The translations under genes were made by a program, and so were the position numbers. Under the pieces are notes generated by a model that worked only from the letters and a program-made list of their open reading frames with translations, was not told where the DNA came from and searched no databases. Shown piece after piece: positions 10,402 through 18,450 of a stretch of DNA of 64,000 nt; position 1 is the stretch's first letter; each line of letters begins with the position of its first letter. Origin of the DNA: Deltaproteobacteria bacterium (lineage in GTDB: Bacteria; Myxococcota_A; Polyangia; Nannocystales; Nannocystaceae); the NCBI GenBank assembly GCA_016709225.1, contig JADJEE010000012.1, forward strand, positions 992,001 through 1,056,000, given 5' to 3'.

Positions 10402-11922
10402 ATGCTCGCAGCGTGGTGGTTGGTGGTGGCGCTCGGTCGTGGCCTCGCACCCAGCGGAGGTGACGCGTACCGCGATCACGAGCTCGTGCAGGTCTTCGTC
10501 GCCGACGATGACGCGCTCGCGCGCCTGCTCGCCACCGGCGTCGACCCGTGGACCGATCACCCGCGACCGGGCTGGCTGACGGTGCGCGTGCCACCGTCGC
10601 GACGCGCGGCGGTGTGGGCCGACCGATGGCCGCTGAAGGTGCTCGATCACGACCTCGGCCAGCGCGTCGACGACGAATCCGACCGGCTCGCCGCGCGACC
10701 CGACGTCGCCGAAGGCGGTGATTTCTTCGCCGACTTCCGCACGCTCGACGAGATCGACGCGTGGATCGACGCGCTCGCTGCCGCGCATCCCGAGCTGGTC
10801 AGCATCGAGCAGGTCGCGACCTCGATCGAGGGACGCAGCGTTCGCGCCCTGCGCATCACGGCGGCCGGCTCCGACGACCGCCCCACGCTGCTGGTGACGG
10901 CGGGACAACACGCACGCGAGTGGATCAGCGTGAGCTCCGCGCTGTGGCTCGCCGACACCTTCGTGTCCCACGCCGACGACCCCGAATACGCCGCGGCGCT
11001 CGGCGCCGGTCAGCTCGTGATCGTGCCGGTCGTGAACCCCGACGGCTATCTCTACACATGGACCGACGAGCGCTTCTGGCGGAAGAACCGGCGCGACGGC
11101 GTGGGCGTCGACACCAACCGCAACTGGGCCCACGGCTGGGGTGGCGAGGGCGCCAGCGGCAATCCCTCGGACGAGAACTACCGCGGCGCGGCGGCCTTCT
11201 CCGAACCCGAGACCCTGGGCCTGAGCAACTGGATCAGCGAGCAGCCCGAGCTGGTCTCCCACGTCGATCTGCACAGCTTCGGTCAGCTGGTTCTGTACCC
11301 GTGGGGCGACGTCTTCAACGCCGCGCCCGACGACGACGAGCTGTCCGCCACCGCCGATGCAATCGTCACGGCGATGTCCGGCGCCGCGCAGTACATCGCG
11401 CTGCAGGGCGTGGAGCTGTACCCGGCAGCCGGCAACGCGATCGACTGGACCTACGGCGACGCCGGCCTGATGGCCTACACCTTCGAGCTGCGACCCGACT
11501 TCAACAACGACGCCGAGGGCTTCGCGCCCGCGCCCGATCAGATCGCGCCGGTCGGCGACGAGGTACTCGCGGGCATCTGGGTCGTGCTCGATGCGGCGCT
11601 CGAGCAGGGCGCGAGCGATACCACGGGCGGCGGCTCGGAGAGCGGCGGCTCGAGCAGCACGGGCGCGCCGGAGCCGGGCTCGAGCAGCGGCGCACCGGGC
11701 GATGGCAGCACGGCCACCACGACCGGCGACACGCCGGGCGACGGCACCACCGCCGCGGCGGACGGCACCGGCCTCGCGAGCGAAAGCACCGGCGCACCGG
11801 CGCAGGACGGCGATGGCTCCGGCTGCAGCTGCCGCACGGGCACCGGCATCGAACCTCGCGGTGGGTGGTCGTGGTGCCTGCCCATCGCCGCCGTGGTCCG
11901 GCGGCGACGCGCGCGAACGTGA
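10402..11922 (+). CDS. Secreted M14 zinc carboxypeptidase with MYXO-CTERM tail
   Basis: Carboxypeptidase A/B-type metalloprotease of 506 residues, starting 6 bp after the preceding gene. Order: signal peptide; a propeptide-like region (about 25-105); the peptidase domain with zinc ligands in GQHAREW (HxxE) and HVDLHSFGQ, substrate residues in VDTNRNW, and catalytic Glu in AYTFELRP, all matching pancreatic carboxypeptidases. A Gly/Ser/Thr linker of about 80 residues then leads to a MYXO-CTERM-like tail (Cys-rich GCSCRTG, hydrophobic WCLPIAAVV, Arg cluster RRRRA). It should therefore be exported, sorted to the surface or outer membrane, and possibly released. A role in digesting prey peptides is inference. 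All catalytic residues are present. Confidence 0.93.
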   Translation: MLAAWWLVVALGRGLAPSGGDAYRDHELVQVFVADDDALARLLATGVDPWTDHPRPGWLTVRVPPSRRAAVWADRWPLKVLDHDLGQRVDDESDRLAARPDVAEGGDFFADFRTLDEIDAWIDALAAAHPELVSIEQVATSIEGRSVRALRITAAGSDDRPTLLVTAGQHAREWISVSSALWLADTFVSHADDPEYAAALGAGQLVIVPVVNPDGYLYTWTDERFWRKNRRDGVGVDTNRNWAHGWGGEGASGNPSDENYRGAAAFSEPETLGLSNWISEQPELVSHVDLHSFGQLVLYPWGDVFNAAPDDDELSATADAIVTAMSGAAQYIALQGVELYPAAGNAIDWTYGDAGLMAYTFELRPDFNNDAEGFAPAPDQIAPVGDEVLAGIWVVLDAALEQGASDTTGGGSESGGSSSTGAPEPGSSSGAPGDGSTATTTGDTPGDGTTAAADGTGLASESTGAPAQDGDGSGCSCRTGTGIEPRGGWSWCLPIAAVVRRRRART

Positions 11923-11949
11923 CGACCAAGCCAGAAGCGCCTTGGTCGT
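11922..11949. terminator. Bidirectional hairpin terminator
   Basis: Perfect 9-bp inverted repeat (acgaccaag / cttggtcgt) with a 10-nt loop, starting at the last base of the M14 stop codon and lying between two convergent genes. No T tract follows, so intrinsic termination is an inference from position. Confidence 0.55.
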
Positions 11950-11977
11950 GGGTGAACGCTTGGCGTCGCTGCGCGGG

Positions 11978-12508
11978 TCAGACCGGGCGCACCAGCAACG
12001 TGCAGGTGAGGTCGCCGCCCGGTGGGCCCTCGACGTACTCGACGTGGTAGTTCTTGCCGAACGCGAACTTCCGCGTCGCGCCGACCACGATGCCGTGCTC
12101 GAAGTGGCGGGGGTACGGCGTCTCGCAGCGAATCTCCCAGGAGCCGTCGGGACTCCGCGAACAGCGGTAGTGCCCGACGTCGCCACGGTGGTTCGCGTAG
12201 TAGATCTCGTCCATCGCCCCGAAGCAGACATCGATGCTGTCGATGAACGGCGGCATGTCGGCGTTCTCGATGGTCGCGATGCCCACCCGGTGCAGGAGGT
12301 TGGTGCCGATCTCCTGCTGGATCTCCTTCAACGCATCCAGCCAACGCTGAATCGGGATGAAGTTCTCCGGCCGGAGGTCATCGAGGTGCAGCTGGTGCCG
12401 CTCGATGAGGCGCTGACCGAGCGACGGACGCAGCTGGAAGGCATCGAGCGTGGCGCGCACGTTGAGCGCGCGCACGGACGCGTTCGGATCGGGGGAGACG
12501 AATTCCAT
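11978..12508 (-). CDS. Conserved-looking 176-residue protein, unknown function
   Basis: Soluble protein with no signal peptide or membrane segment, starting at ATG 12508. Sequence features include an amphipathic N-terminal half (RPSLGQRLIERHQLHLDDLR, IQRWLDALKEIQQEIG) followed by a beta-rich half with two Cys (YRCSRSPDGSWEIRCETPYP). The overall form, a helical bundle then a small sheet, recalls small ligand-binding sensor domains, but I do not recognise the family. It is convergent with the carboxypeptidase gene and 141 bp downstream of the His-rich lipoprotein gene on the same strand. Codon use looks like its neighbours. Confidence 0.65.
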   Translation of the reverse strand: MEFVSPDPNASVRALNVRATLDAFQLRPSLGQRLIERHQLHLDDLRPENFIPIQRWLDALKEIQQEIGTNLLHRVGIATIENADMPPFIDSIDVCFGAMDEIYYANHRGDVGHYRCSRSPDGSWEIRCETPYPRHFEHGIVVGATRKFAFGKNYHVEYVEGPPGGDLTCTLLVRPV

Positions 12509-12649
12509 GGGGGGACCTCGCGAGGGCGTCGGGTTCGGCGCTCGCCCGGTTTTCGAGCGGCGCCGGAGGCGTTCGAGCTTACCGAACCGGCATCATAGAC
12601 GGCCGGTTGGCCAAACTCAACGGCGCCCCGTCAGGTGTCCGATCGGCCG

Positions 12650-13774
12650 TCAGAACGCCGGTCGAATGCGGCAGTCACCCGGACACGCGGAGGTGCCCTC
12701 GTCGGCGTCACACACCGCATCGCCGCAGGTCGGCGTGCAATCGGCTGCGCAAGTGTCGTTGGCCTCGCCGCGACTCACCGAACACACGCCGTCACCGCAG
12801 AACGGCTCGGGCAGCGGCGGCGAGTTCGGCCACAACGACGGCTCGCCAACGTCGCCGAGCTCGAACGGGAACCAGATCGAGAGCACGAAGTGCGTGCGAT
12901 CGAGGACTCGGGTCCAGCCCAGCGCATCGAAATCGCCGCCGAGGGTCGGCGCGAACGCGAGCGCAAAGAAGCTGTTGAAGTCGAGCTCGCCGGGCGCGGG
13001 CGGGGCCACGCGACCGCCGATGTAGACGATCTCCACCAGCCGCTCGCTCTTGTTGTAGAGCATCCAGACGCCAGTGAGCCCCATCGCCTGCGCGCCCTGG
13101 ACCAGCTCCGGCAGCATGGCCTCGAGCATCGCCTTCTTGTTGCCGTTGCCCGGCACCGACCACCGCTCGGTCCGCATCACGACGTGGTCGACCGAGATGT
13201 CGCCCAGCTCGAACGCGCCGATGTTGGTCCACTCGTGGCATTCGGGCGCGACCACCTCGGGCCGCGCGAGGAACTGCACGCCGTCGAGCACGTAGTCCTG
13301 CGTGACCCACTCGCGATACGCGTGCGCTTGCTGCTTGGTCTCGAACAGGTAGCGGCCGCCGCTCGCCATGTCGCCGGTCTCGGGGTTGATGCTGAGCGGC
13401 AAGTGCTTGCCGTAGAGCATCCCCGGCTGATCGGCCATGTACATGCGATCGCGCTCGATGGTCGGCGCAATGAGGGCAGGATTGGTGCCCGGCGCGATGC
13501 CGAAGTCGCACGAGAAACCGGCCGCAGCATCGATCTGCGTGGCGCCGGGGAAGTCGTCGTCGTCGTCGTCGTCGTCACAGTCGTGGCCACCACCGTGACC
13601 ACCGCCGTGACCACCACCGTGGCCGTGCCCGCCGTGGCCGTGGCCGCCGTGGCCGTGGCCGCCGTGGCGGAACTCCATGGCGTCGGATCCGGTGCCATCG
13701 TCGGCCGCACAGCCAACGGCGAAGCTCGAGGTCAACAGCGCGAGGACGAGGTTGTAGCGGGTGGGAAGCGTCAC
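12650..13774 (-). CDS. His/Gly-rich, poly-Asp lipoprotein with Cys-knot-like C-terminus
   Basis: 374-residue lipoprotein with four visible parts. The signal ends in the lipobox VGCA. A histidine/glycine array (GGHGHGGHGHGG-type, about residues 37-63) runs straight into eight consecutive Asp, an arrangement suited to binding divalent metal ions. A globular domain of about 230 residues follows (MLYGKHLPLSINPETGDM, FALAFAPTLGGDFDALGW). The last 50 residues hold two copies of the CGDGVC...GE...C..DC repeat common in myxobacterial surface proteins. I do not recognise the middle domain. The gene is upstream of a 176-residue gene on the same strand and divergent from the prenyltransferase operon. 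Metal binding is inferred from composition only. Confidence 0.8.
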   Translation of the reverse strand: MTLPTRYNLVLALLTSSFAVGCAADDGTGSDAMEFRHGGHGHGGHGHGGHGHGGGHGGGHGGGHDCDDDDDDDDFPGATQIDAAAGFSCDFGIAPGTNPALIAPTIERDRMYMADQPGMLYGKHLPLSINPETGDMASGGRYLFETKQQAHAYREWVTQDYVLDGVQFLARPEVVAPECHEWTNIGAFELGDISVDHVVMRTERWSVPGNGNKKAMLEAMLPELVQGAQAMGLTGVWMLYNKSERLVEIVYIGGRVAPPAPGELDFNSFFALAFAPTLGGDFDALGWTRVLDRTHFVLSIWFPFELGDVGEPSLWPNSPPLPEPFCGDGVCSVSRGEANDTCAADCTPTCGDAVCDADEGTSACPGDCRIRPAF

Positions 13775-14325
13775 GGCGTGGGACTCCTATCCAGCCAACG
13801 GGCGCCCCTTGGGGGCCCGCGACAGCGGTTGATGCGGCGACGGGAACGGCTCGACCACGGCGGTTCCTCTGCTGAAGTGGCCTCGGGGGATGAAGCGGAC
13901 GGTCTGCAAATGCTGTGGCCCCGGGCGCGATTTTATCCAGTCGAAAAAATGCAAGCTAGATTATGTGAAAGTCTTGAGCGGACCGTAAAGGGGACGCAAG
14001 CGCGGGAGTCCCGCGTAGGGACAACCCCCGGCGGCCAAGTCGCCAATGTGCTTGATCTCATTGATCATCGATTGTGAGTTCGAACGCGTTGTCCGCTTCT
14101 GGTGCCGAGACGCGGCCGACACGCGCTACCAAACGCGCGTGATCCGCCCGAACAAAGACCAACAAAACGTAGGCCACTGTCCATTCGGCCACCCCTGGCA
14201 GCCTCGCAAGCCCATGCGATCACTGTCCATTTGGCCATCGTACAGCGTTCCTTGCGTGCCCGTGGCCCACGATCTAACCTCGATTGAGTTGTGAGTTCGG
14301 TAGCACACTGCTCGGGGATCGAACA
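13775..14325. other. Intergenic region upstream of the prenyltransferase operon
   Basis: About 550 bp with no convincing gene, visibly less GC-rich than its surroundings from about 13920 to 14330 (for example tttatccagtcgaaaaaatg near 13931). It separates the divergent His-rich lipoprotein gene from the DMATS operon and should hold both promoters. It contains a 17-bp direct repeat pair (14175 and 14221) and an 11-bp repeat ttgtgagttcg (14072 and 14289). No recognisable -10/-35 pair could be fixed with confidence. Confidence 0.6.
14175..14237 (+). promoter_or_regulatory. Direct repeat pair, candidate operator
   Basis: cactgtccattyggcca occurs at 14175-14191 and 14221-14237 with one mismatch and a 46-bp period, about 90-150 bp upstream of the operon start codon. 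Spacing and position suggest a regulator binding on one face of the helix; no protein is assigned. Confidence 0.35.
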
Positions 14326-15468
14326 TTGCTAACGCAGTCAGGACCATTCGGGTACGCCCCGAGCCCGGCGCCGTCCTTGGGATCGCAGGCCTGCGTCAAG
14401 GTCGCTGCGCTCACGGCAGGATTCGGCCTCGGCGCCCAGGCCCAGGAACTCACCGACGTCCTCATGGCCATGCTCGGCGCCCATGCGGGCCGAGGTCTCG
14501 ACCTCCCGCCCGCGTGGCCCTCCGACATCTGCGATGACCACGGCCCGTTCGAGTTCTCGGTCGCGATGACGCGTCGGTCTTGCTCCCTGCGGGTGTTGGT
14601 CGAGACCGGAGCGCCCACGGGCGCGCTCGGGGAGCGGCAACGCAGCGCGGAGGCCACCACCGAGCTGCTCGCCGCGCGCTACGGCGTCCCGCTCACGGGT
14701 CTCACCTCGATCGCAGAGCTGTTCGGCGGCGAGCATGCAGACCAGTTCGCTCGCTGGCATGCGGTGGGTTTCGAGCACGGCCGGCCGGTGAACGTGAAGG
14801 TCTATCTGAACCCGCAGGCCCGCGGCCGCGACCGTGCGCCGATGGTCGTCCGCGAGGCGCTGCAGCGGCTCGGCTTCGCCGACGCATGGGACGAGCTGGC
14901 GCCGGCGCTGGCCCGCGGCGAGGCCGACGAACTCAAGTACGTCGGCCTCGATCTCACCGCCGACCCGGGCGCGCGGGTGAAGGTGTACGTCCGTCACCAC
15001 GCGATCTCCGGCAACGAACTCGAGACCGCGCTCTCGCAGTGCCGTGGCTATCGAAAGGACGAGGCGCGCGAGTTCTGCGAGCTGATGACACAGCGCGCCG
15101 GAAGGTATGACGCGCTGCCGATCATCACGTGCTACGCGTGGACCTCCCAAGCGCGGGGGTGTGCGTCGACGCTGCACGTGCCGATCCGGGCCTACGCCCC
15201 GGACGACCTGGTCGCGTACGAGCGCATCCTCGGCTATCTGCAGCAACAAGGCATCGACAGCGCCGGCTATGCGCGCGCCTTGCCGGCATTCGCGATGCGG
15301 CCGCTGGATGCGGGCGTCGGCATCCAGAGCTACGCATCGATCAAGGGCACCGCCGACGGCAACGCTGTCACGGTCTATCTGGTACCCGAGAGCTACTCGG
15401 TGCAGCCATCGCGCGCACGCGACACGCGGGTCACCCCCACATCCAGCCGAGAGATCGAGCACCCATGA
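14326..15468 (+). CDS. DMATS-type aromatic prenyltransferase
   Basis: Bacterial relative of dimethylallyltryptophan synthase, an ABBA-fold enzyme that transfers a prenyl group from a diphosphate donor to an aromatic acceptor without the DDxxD motif. Seen: SDICDDHGPFEFSV with a Glu in the position of the family's general base (about residue 76), then three barrel strands with the Lys-x-Tyr diphosphate-binding pattern or its remnant (NVKVYLNP, ARVKVYVRHH, VTVYLVPES). The length of 380 residues suits bacterial members. The start is uncertain: TTG 14326 follows GGGGA at a good distance; TTG 14284 is in frame upstream with no such site. Its stop overlaps the next start by 4 bp (ATGA), so translation is coupled. 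Acceptor and chain length are unknown. Confidence 0.87.
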   Translation: MLTQSGPFGYAPSPAPSLGSQACVKVAALTAGFGLGAQAQELTDVLMAMLGAHAGRGLDLPPAWPSDICDDHGPFEFSVAMTRRSCSLRVLVETGAPTGALGERQRSAEATTELLAARYGVPLTGLTSIAELFGGEHADQFARWHAVGFEHGRPVNVKVYLNPQARGRDRAPMVVREALQRLGFADAWDELAPALARGEADELKYVGLDLTADPGARVKVYVRHHAISGNELETALSQCRGYRKDEAREFCELMTQRAGRYDALPIITCYAWTSQARGCASTLHVPIRAYAPDDLVAYERILGYLQQQGIDSAGYARALPAFAMRPLDAGVGIQSYASIKGTADGNAVTVYLVPESYSVQPSRARDTRVTPTSSREIEHP

Positions 15469-16154
15469 GCACCCATACGCTCGCAGACGTGAGTGTGGCG
15501 ATCGCCGAGCACCGTGACCTCCTGTCGAAGCACGCGTTCCTGCGCCGCCTGGAAGGGTCGCGAGACATCGAGGATCTGCGGCGGTTCATGCCGCACCTGT
15601 ACTTCTACGTCTTCGCGTTCCAGGACATGCTGCGGCTCTCCCACGAGCTGATCACGGAGCCTCGCCTGCGCGAGATCGCCGGACGCCACCGCGAGGAGGA
15701 TGCCGGCCACCAACACTGGTTCGTCGAAGACGCCGCGACCCTGGGATCGTCGCGCGATGTCGGCTGGGTCTTCGGCCCCGCCCACGAGCCCACGCGAGAC
15801 ATCTCGTACGCGTTGGTGGCCGAGGTCATGCATGCGCACGACGATCACGTACGACTCGCGTTGCCGCTGGTGCTCGAGGCGGTGGGCTCGACGTTCTTCT
15901 TCCGCGTGAACGACCTCATCGCGCGCTCGGGATACGACGGCCCGCTGCGCTACTTCTCGCGCTCGCACCAGCAGGTCGAGGCCGATCACGACATCTTCAC
16001 GGCCGAGGGCTCAGCGGCCATCAACGCCGTGGAGCTCGACGAGGCCGCCTACCAGGCCGCGCTCGCGGCCACGGCGCGCTGCTTCGCGCTGTTCGATCGG
16101 CTTGCGACCCACCTGTTGCAGCACCTCGACGACGGCGGCCTCGGGCCCGCGTGA
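15465..16154 (+). CDS. Heme-oxygenase-like diiron oxidase (HDO) candidate
   Basis: 229-residue all-helical protein of the TenA/PqqC/heme-oxygenase-like superfamily. It shows the metal-ligand pattern of HDO enzymes such as CADD and SznF: Glu77-x6-His84 (in HREEDAGHQHW), Glu138 (LPLVLEAVGS) and His168-x3-Glu172-x2-His175 (SHQQVEADHD). Such enzymes use O2 at a labile diiron or single iron site for N-oxygenation, C-C cleavage or desaturation. The gene overlaps the prenyltransferase by 4 bp and precedes the FAD oxidase by 28 bp, so it probably acts on the prenylated product or its precursor. A heme- or thiamine-related role is less likely because no such genes are near. The reaction is inferred. 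Confidence 0.8.
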   Translation: MSTHTLADVSVAIAEHRDLLSKHAFLRRLEGSRDIEDLRRFMPHLYFYVFAFQDMLRLSHELITEPRLREIAGRHREEDAGHQHWFVEDAATLGSSRDVGWVFGPAHEPTRDISYALVAEVMHAHDDHVRLALPLVLEAVGSTFFFRVNDLIARSGYDGPLRYFSRSHQQVEADHDIFTAEGSAAINAVELDEAAYQAALAATARCFALFDRLATHLLQHLDDGGLGPA

Positions 16155-16182
16155 GGCCGCAGACCACGACTTGGGGGACCGC

Positions 16183-17589
16183 ATGGGCGACGACTCATCC
16201 ACTTCTGCGCTCGTCGAACGCCTGCGGGCACTCGACGGCATCGACGTCAGCTCGGAGCACGCCGCGATCGATGCCGCGGGCCGTGACTTCGGCGGAATCA
16301 CCGGCGGACGCGCGCGCGCGGTCGCGAAGCCCAGGCACGCCGACGCGCTGTGCGGGTTGCTCGAGTTCGCGATTGCCGAGCGACTGCCGCTCACGCCCCG
16401 CACGCTCGGCTACAGCCAGAGTGGGCAGTCGATCCCTCGCGACGGCGTGAGCGTCGACCTCCGGGGGTTCGACACCCTCGACATCGATCCCGAGCGCCGG
16501 CAGGCACGCTGCGGCGCAGCGGTGCCGTGGCGGGCCCTGCTGGCCGCCGCCGCCGCACATGGCCTCGCGCCGAAGGTGATGCCGTTCAACCTCGACATCA
16601 GCATCGGCGGCACCCTGAGCGCGGGTGGCATCGGCAGTACGAGTCACCACCACGGCATGGCGGTGTCGTGGGTCGACGAGCTCGAGGTCGTGACCGGCGC
16701 GGGGCAGCGGATTCGAGCGAGTCGCACCGAGCACCGTGAGGTCTACGACGCGGTGCTCGGTGGTCTGGGCCTGTTCGGCCTCATCTGCGAGGCCACGCTG
16801 GCGCTACGACCGATGCTGCCGGTCACGCGCACCTACAGCCTGCTGTACGACGATCTCGCGACCATGATGGCCGACGAGCTGACGCTCATGGGCAACTCCG
16901 CCTGCGTTCACCTCGAGGGCTTCGCATCGGCGGCAGTCCAAGGCGTGCGCCGCGGCCCCGGGGGGCGCCGCTCACCATTCGCGCGGTGGTTCGGCGGCAT
17001 GCATCTCTCGCTCGAGCGAGAGCCCGACGACGAGTGCGGTGACGCGCTACTCGATGGTCTGCACCACCGCGAGCAGGTCCACGTCGAGGAGACCGACTCG
17101 CTCGAGTTCGCCGCCCGCTACGACATTCGCTTCGAGGTCATGCGAGCCACCGGAGCGTGGCAACAACCGCACCCGTGGTTCGAGTGCATGGTCGCCCGCG
17201 ACGCGGCGATGGAGCTGCTTCCGACGCTGGTCCCCCAGCTCCCGCTCCTGCTCGGCGACGGCCATCGCATCATGCCGTTCGCCGACGTGGATCGACCGCC
17301 GTTCGTGATGCAGCCTTCGCCGTCACCGTGCTTCGGCCTGGCGATGCTGCCGATGGGCATCGCACCGCCGTTTCTTCCGCCGGTGCTCGCGGCCCTGCGC
17401 GGCCTCCACGACCGCCTCGTCGAGCGCGGCGGCAAGCGTTATCTCTCGGGCTGGCTGTTCGAGCCCGACGAGACCGCGTGGCGCCGTCACTTCGGTCCGC
17501 AGTTCGAGACGTGGCAGGCGCGCCGGCAGCAGCTCGATCCCCACGGACTGTTGGGCTCGATGCTGCTGCCTCCGCGAGCCACCGCCTAG
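16183..17589 (+). CDS. Cytokinin dehydrogenase-like FAD-dependent oxidoreductase
   Basis: 468-residue flavoprotein of the vanillyl-alcohol oxidase/CKX superfamily. FAD-binding domain: TPRTLGYSQSGQS, VSVDLRGFDTLDID, GGTLSAGGIGSTSHHHG, WVDELEVVTG and VLGGLGLFGLICEATLAL, the last being the classic p-cresol methylhydroxylase fold signature. The substrate domain carries HPWFECMV, matching the HPW motif of cytokinin dehydrogenases. The residue that carries covalent FAD in CKX (His of GHS) is Tyr77 here, so flavin is probably bound non-covalently. ATG 16183 follows a clear GGGG Shine-Dalgarno. It ends the prenyltransferase/HDO operon; oxidation of a prenyl or amine group of the product is a reasonable guess. 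It is convergent with ssb, the stop codons overlapping in CTAG. Confidence 0.87.
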   Translation: MGDDSSTSALVERLRALDGIDVSSEHAAIDAAGRDFGGITGGRARAVAKPRHADALCGLLEFAIAERLPLTPRTLGYSQSGQSIPRDGVSVDLRGFDTLDIDPERRQARCGAAVPWRALLAAAAAHGLAPKVMPFNLDISIGGTLSAGGIGSTSHHHGMAVSWVDELEVVTGAGQRIRASRTEHREVYDAVLGGLGLFGLICEATLALRPMLPVTRTYSLLYDDLATMMADELTLMGNSACVHLEGFASAAVQGVRRGPGGRRSPFARWFGGMHLSLEREPDDECGDALLDGLHHREQVHVEETDSLEFAARYDIRFEVMRATGAWQQPHPWFECMVARDAAMELLPTLVPQLPLLLGDGHRIMPFADVDRPPFVMQPSPSPCFGLAMLPMGIAPPFLPPVLAALRGLHDRLVERGGKRYLSGWLFEPDETAWRRHFGPQFETWQARRQQLDPHGLLGSMLLPPRATA

Positions 17590-18119
17590 AACGGGATGTC
17601 GTCGTCGCCCGGATCGCTGGCCGGATAGTTGTCGCCGAAGTCGTCCGGTGGGGCGCCGTGATCGCCACCGCCGCCTCCGCCTCCGCCGCCGCCTCCGCGA
17701 CCACCACCGCCGCCGCCGCGACGCTCGCCACCACCACCACCACCACCGCCACCACCGCCGCCGCCGCCTCCGGCACCGCCGCCTTCACCACGGCCGCCGA
17801 GGAACTGCACGACGTCGGCGACGATCTCGGTGATGTACTTCTTGTTGCCGTCCTTGTCGTCGTAGTTGCGGGTCTGCAGTCGACCTTCGATGTAGACCTG
17901 GCGGCCCTTCGAGAGGTAGTTGCCGCAGGACTCGGCCTGCTTGCCCCACACGACCACGCGGTGCCACTCGGTCTCCTCGACGCGGTCGTTCGACTTGTTG
18001 GTGTACGTCCGCGTCGTCGCGACGTTGAGCTGACAGACCGCAGTGCCGCCCTGCGTGTAGCGGATCTCGGGGTCGCGCCCGAGGTTGCCGAGGATGATGA
18101 CCTTGTTGACGCTCGCCAT
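17586..18119 (-). CDS. ssb: Single-stranded DNA-binding protein
   Basis: SSB binds single-stranded DNA during replication, recombination and repair. ATG 18119 (preceded by GAGAAG) gives MASVNKVIILGNLGRDPEIR, the canonical start. The OB fold follows to about residue 110 (WHRVVVWGKQAESCGNYLSK, VYIEGRLQTRNYDDKDG), then a Gly-rich disordered linker of about 55 residues and the acidic tip DDIPF that recruits partner proteins. The length is 177 residues, and the linker is unusually pure Gly with few Arg. The gene ends in a TAG whose first bases overlap the stop of the convergent FAD oxidase gene. Confidence 0.97.
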   Translation of the reverse strand: MASVNKVIILGNLGRDPEIRYTQGGTAVCQLNVATTRTYTNKSNDRVEETEWHRVVVWGKQAESCGNYLSKGRQVYIEGRLQTRNYDDKDGNKKYITEIVADVVQFLGGRGEGGGAGGGGGGGGGGGGGGGERRGGGGGGRGGGGGGGGGGGDHGAPPDDFGDNYPASDPGDDDIPF

Positions 18120-18450
18120 TTCGCTTCTCGATCCTTCTCGTCGCGCTCGAGCGAAGCCCCGGAGTCGGCGTCCGTGTCGTCCTCGACGCGGGGACATTCG
18201 CCGTCCGGATGTCGGTGGCGCGGCCCGAAGGTAGCGCGACGCGAGGTGGTTCTCGACCGCCTCGGAGCCTTGTTTGCAGGTCGTGCGCAGCCGCGCAATT
18301 GCGGCCGCACTGCGGGCCCACCGGACCGGCGGGCCTGCAATGGCGTCCTCGGATGTGACTTTGCGCCGGAGCCCGCGGCGCGCGCGAGGGGTTGGATCTC
18401 GCCACACTTGACCGGCGCCCCGGATCCTCCTCTAGTGGGCTCGACTCGCG
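18120..18450. other. Divergent promoter region between ssb and the GT2-like gene
   Basis: 331 bp without a gene. It contains the short palindrome cgcaattgcg at 18294-18303 and no clear terminator; nothing else stands out. Confidence 0.5.
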
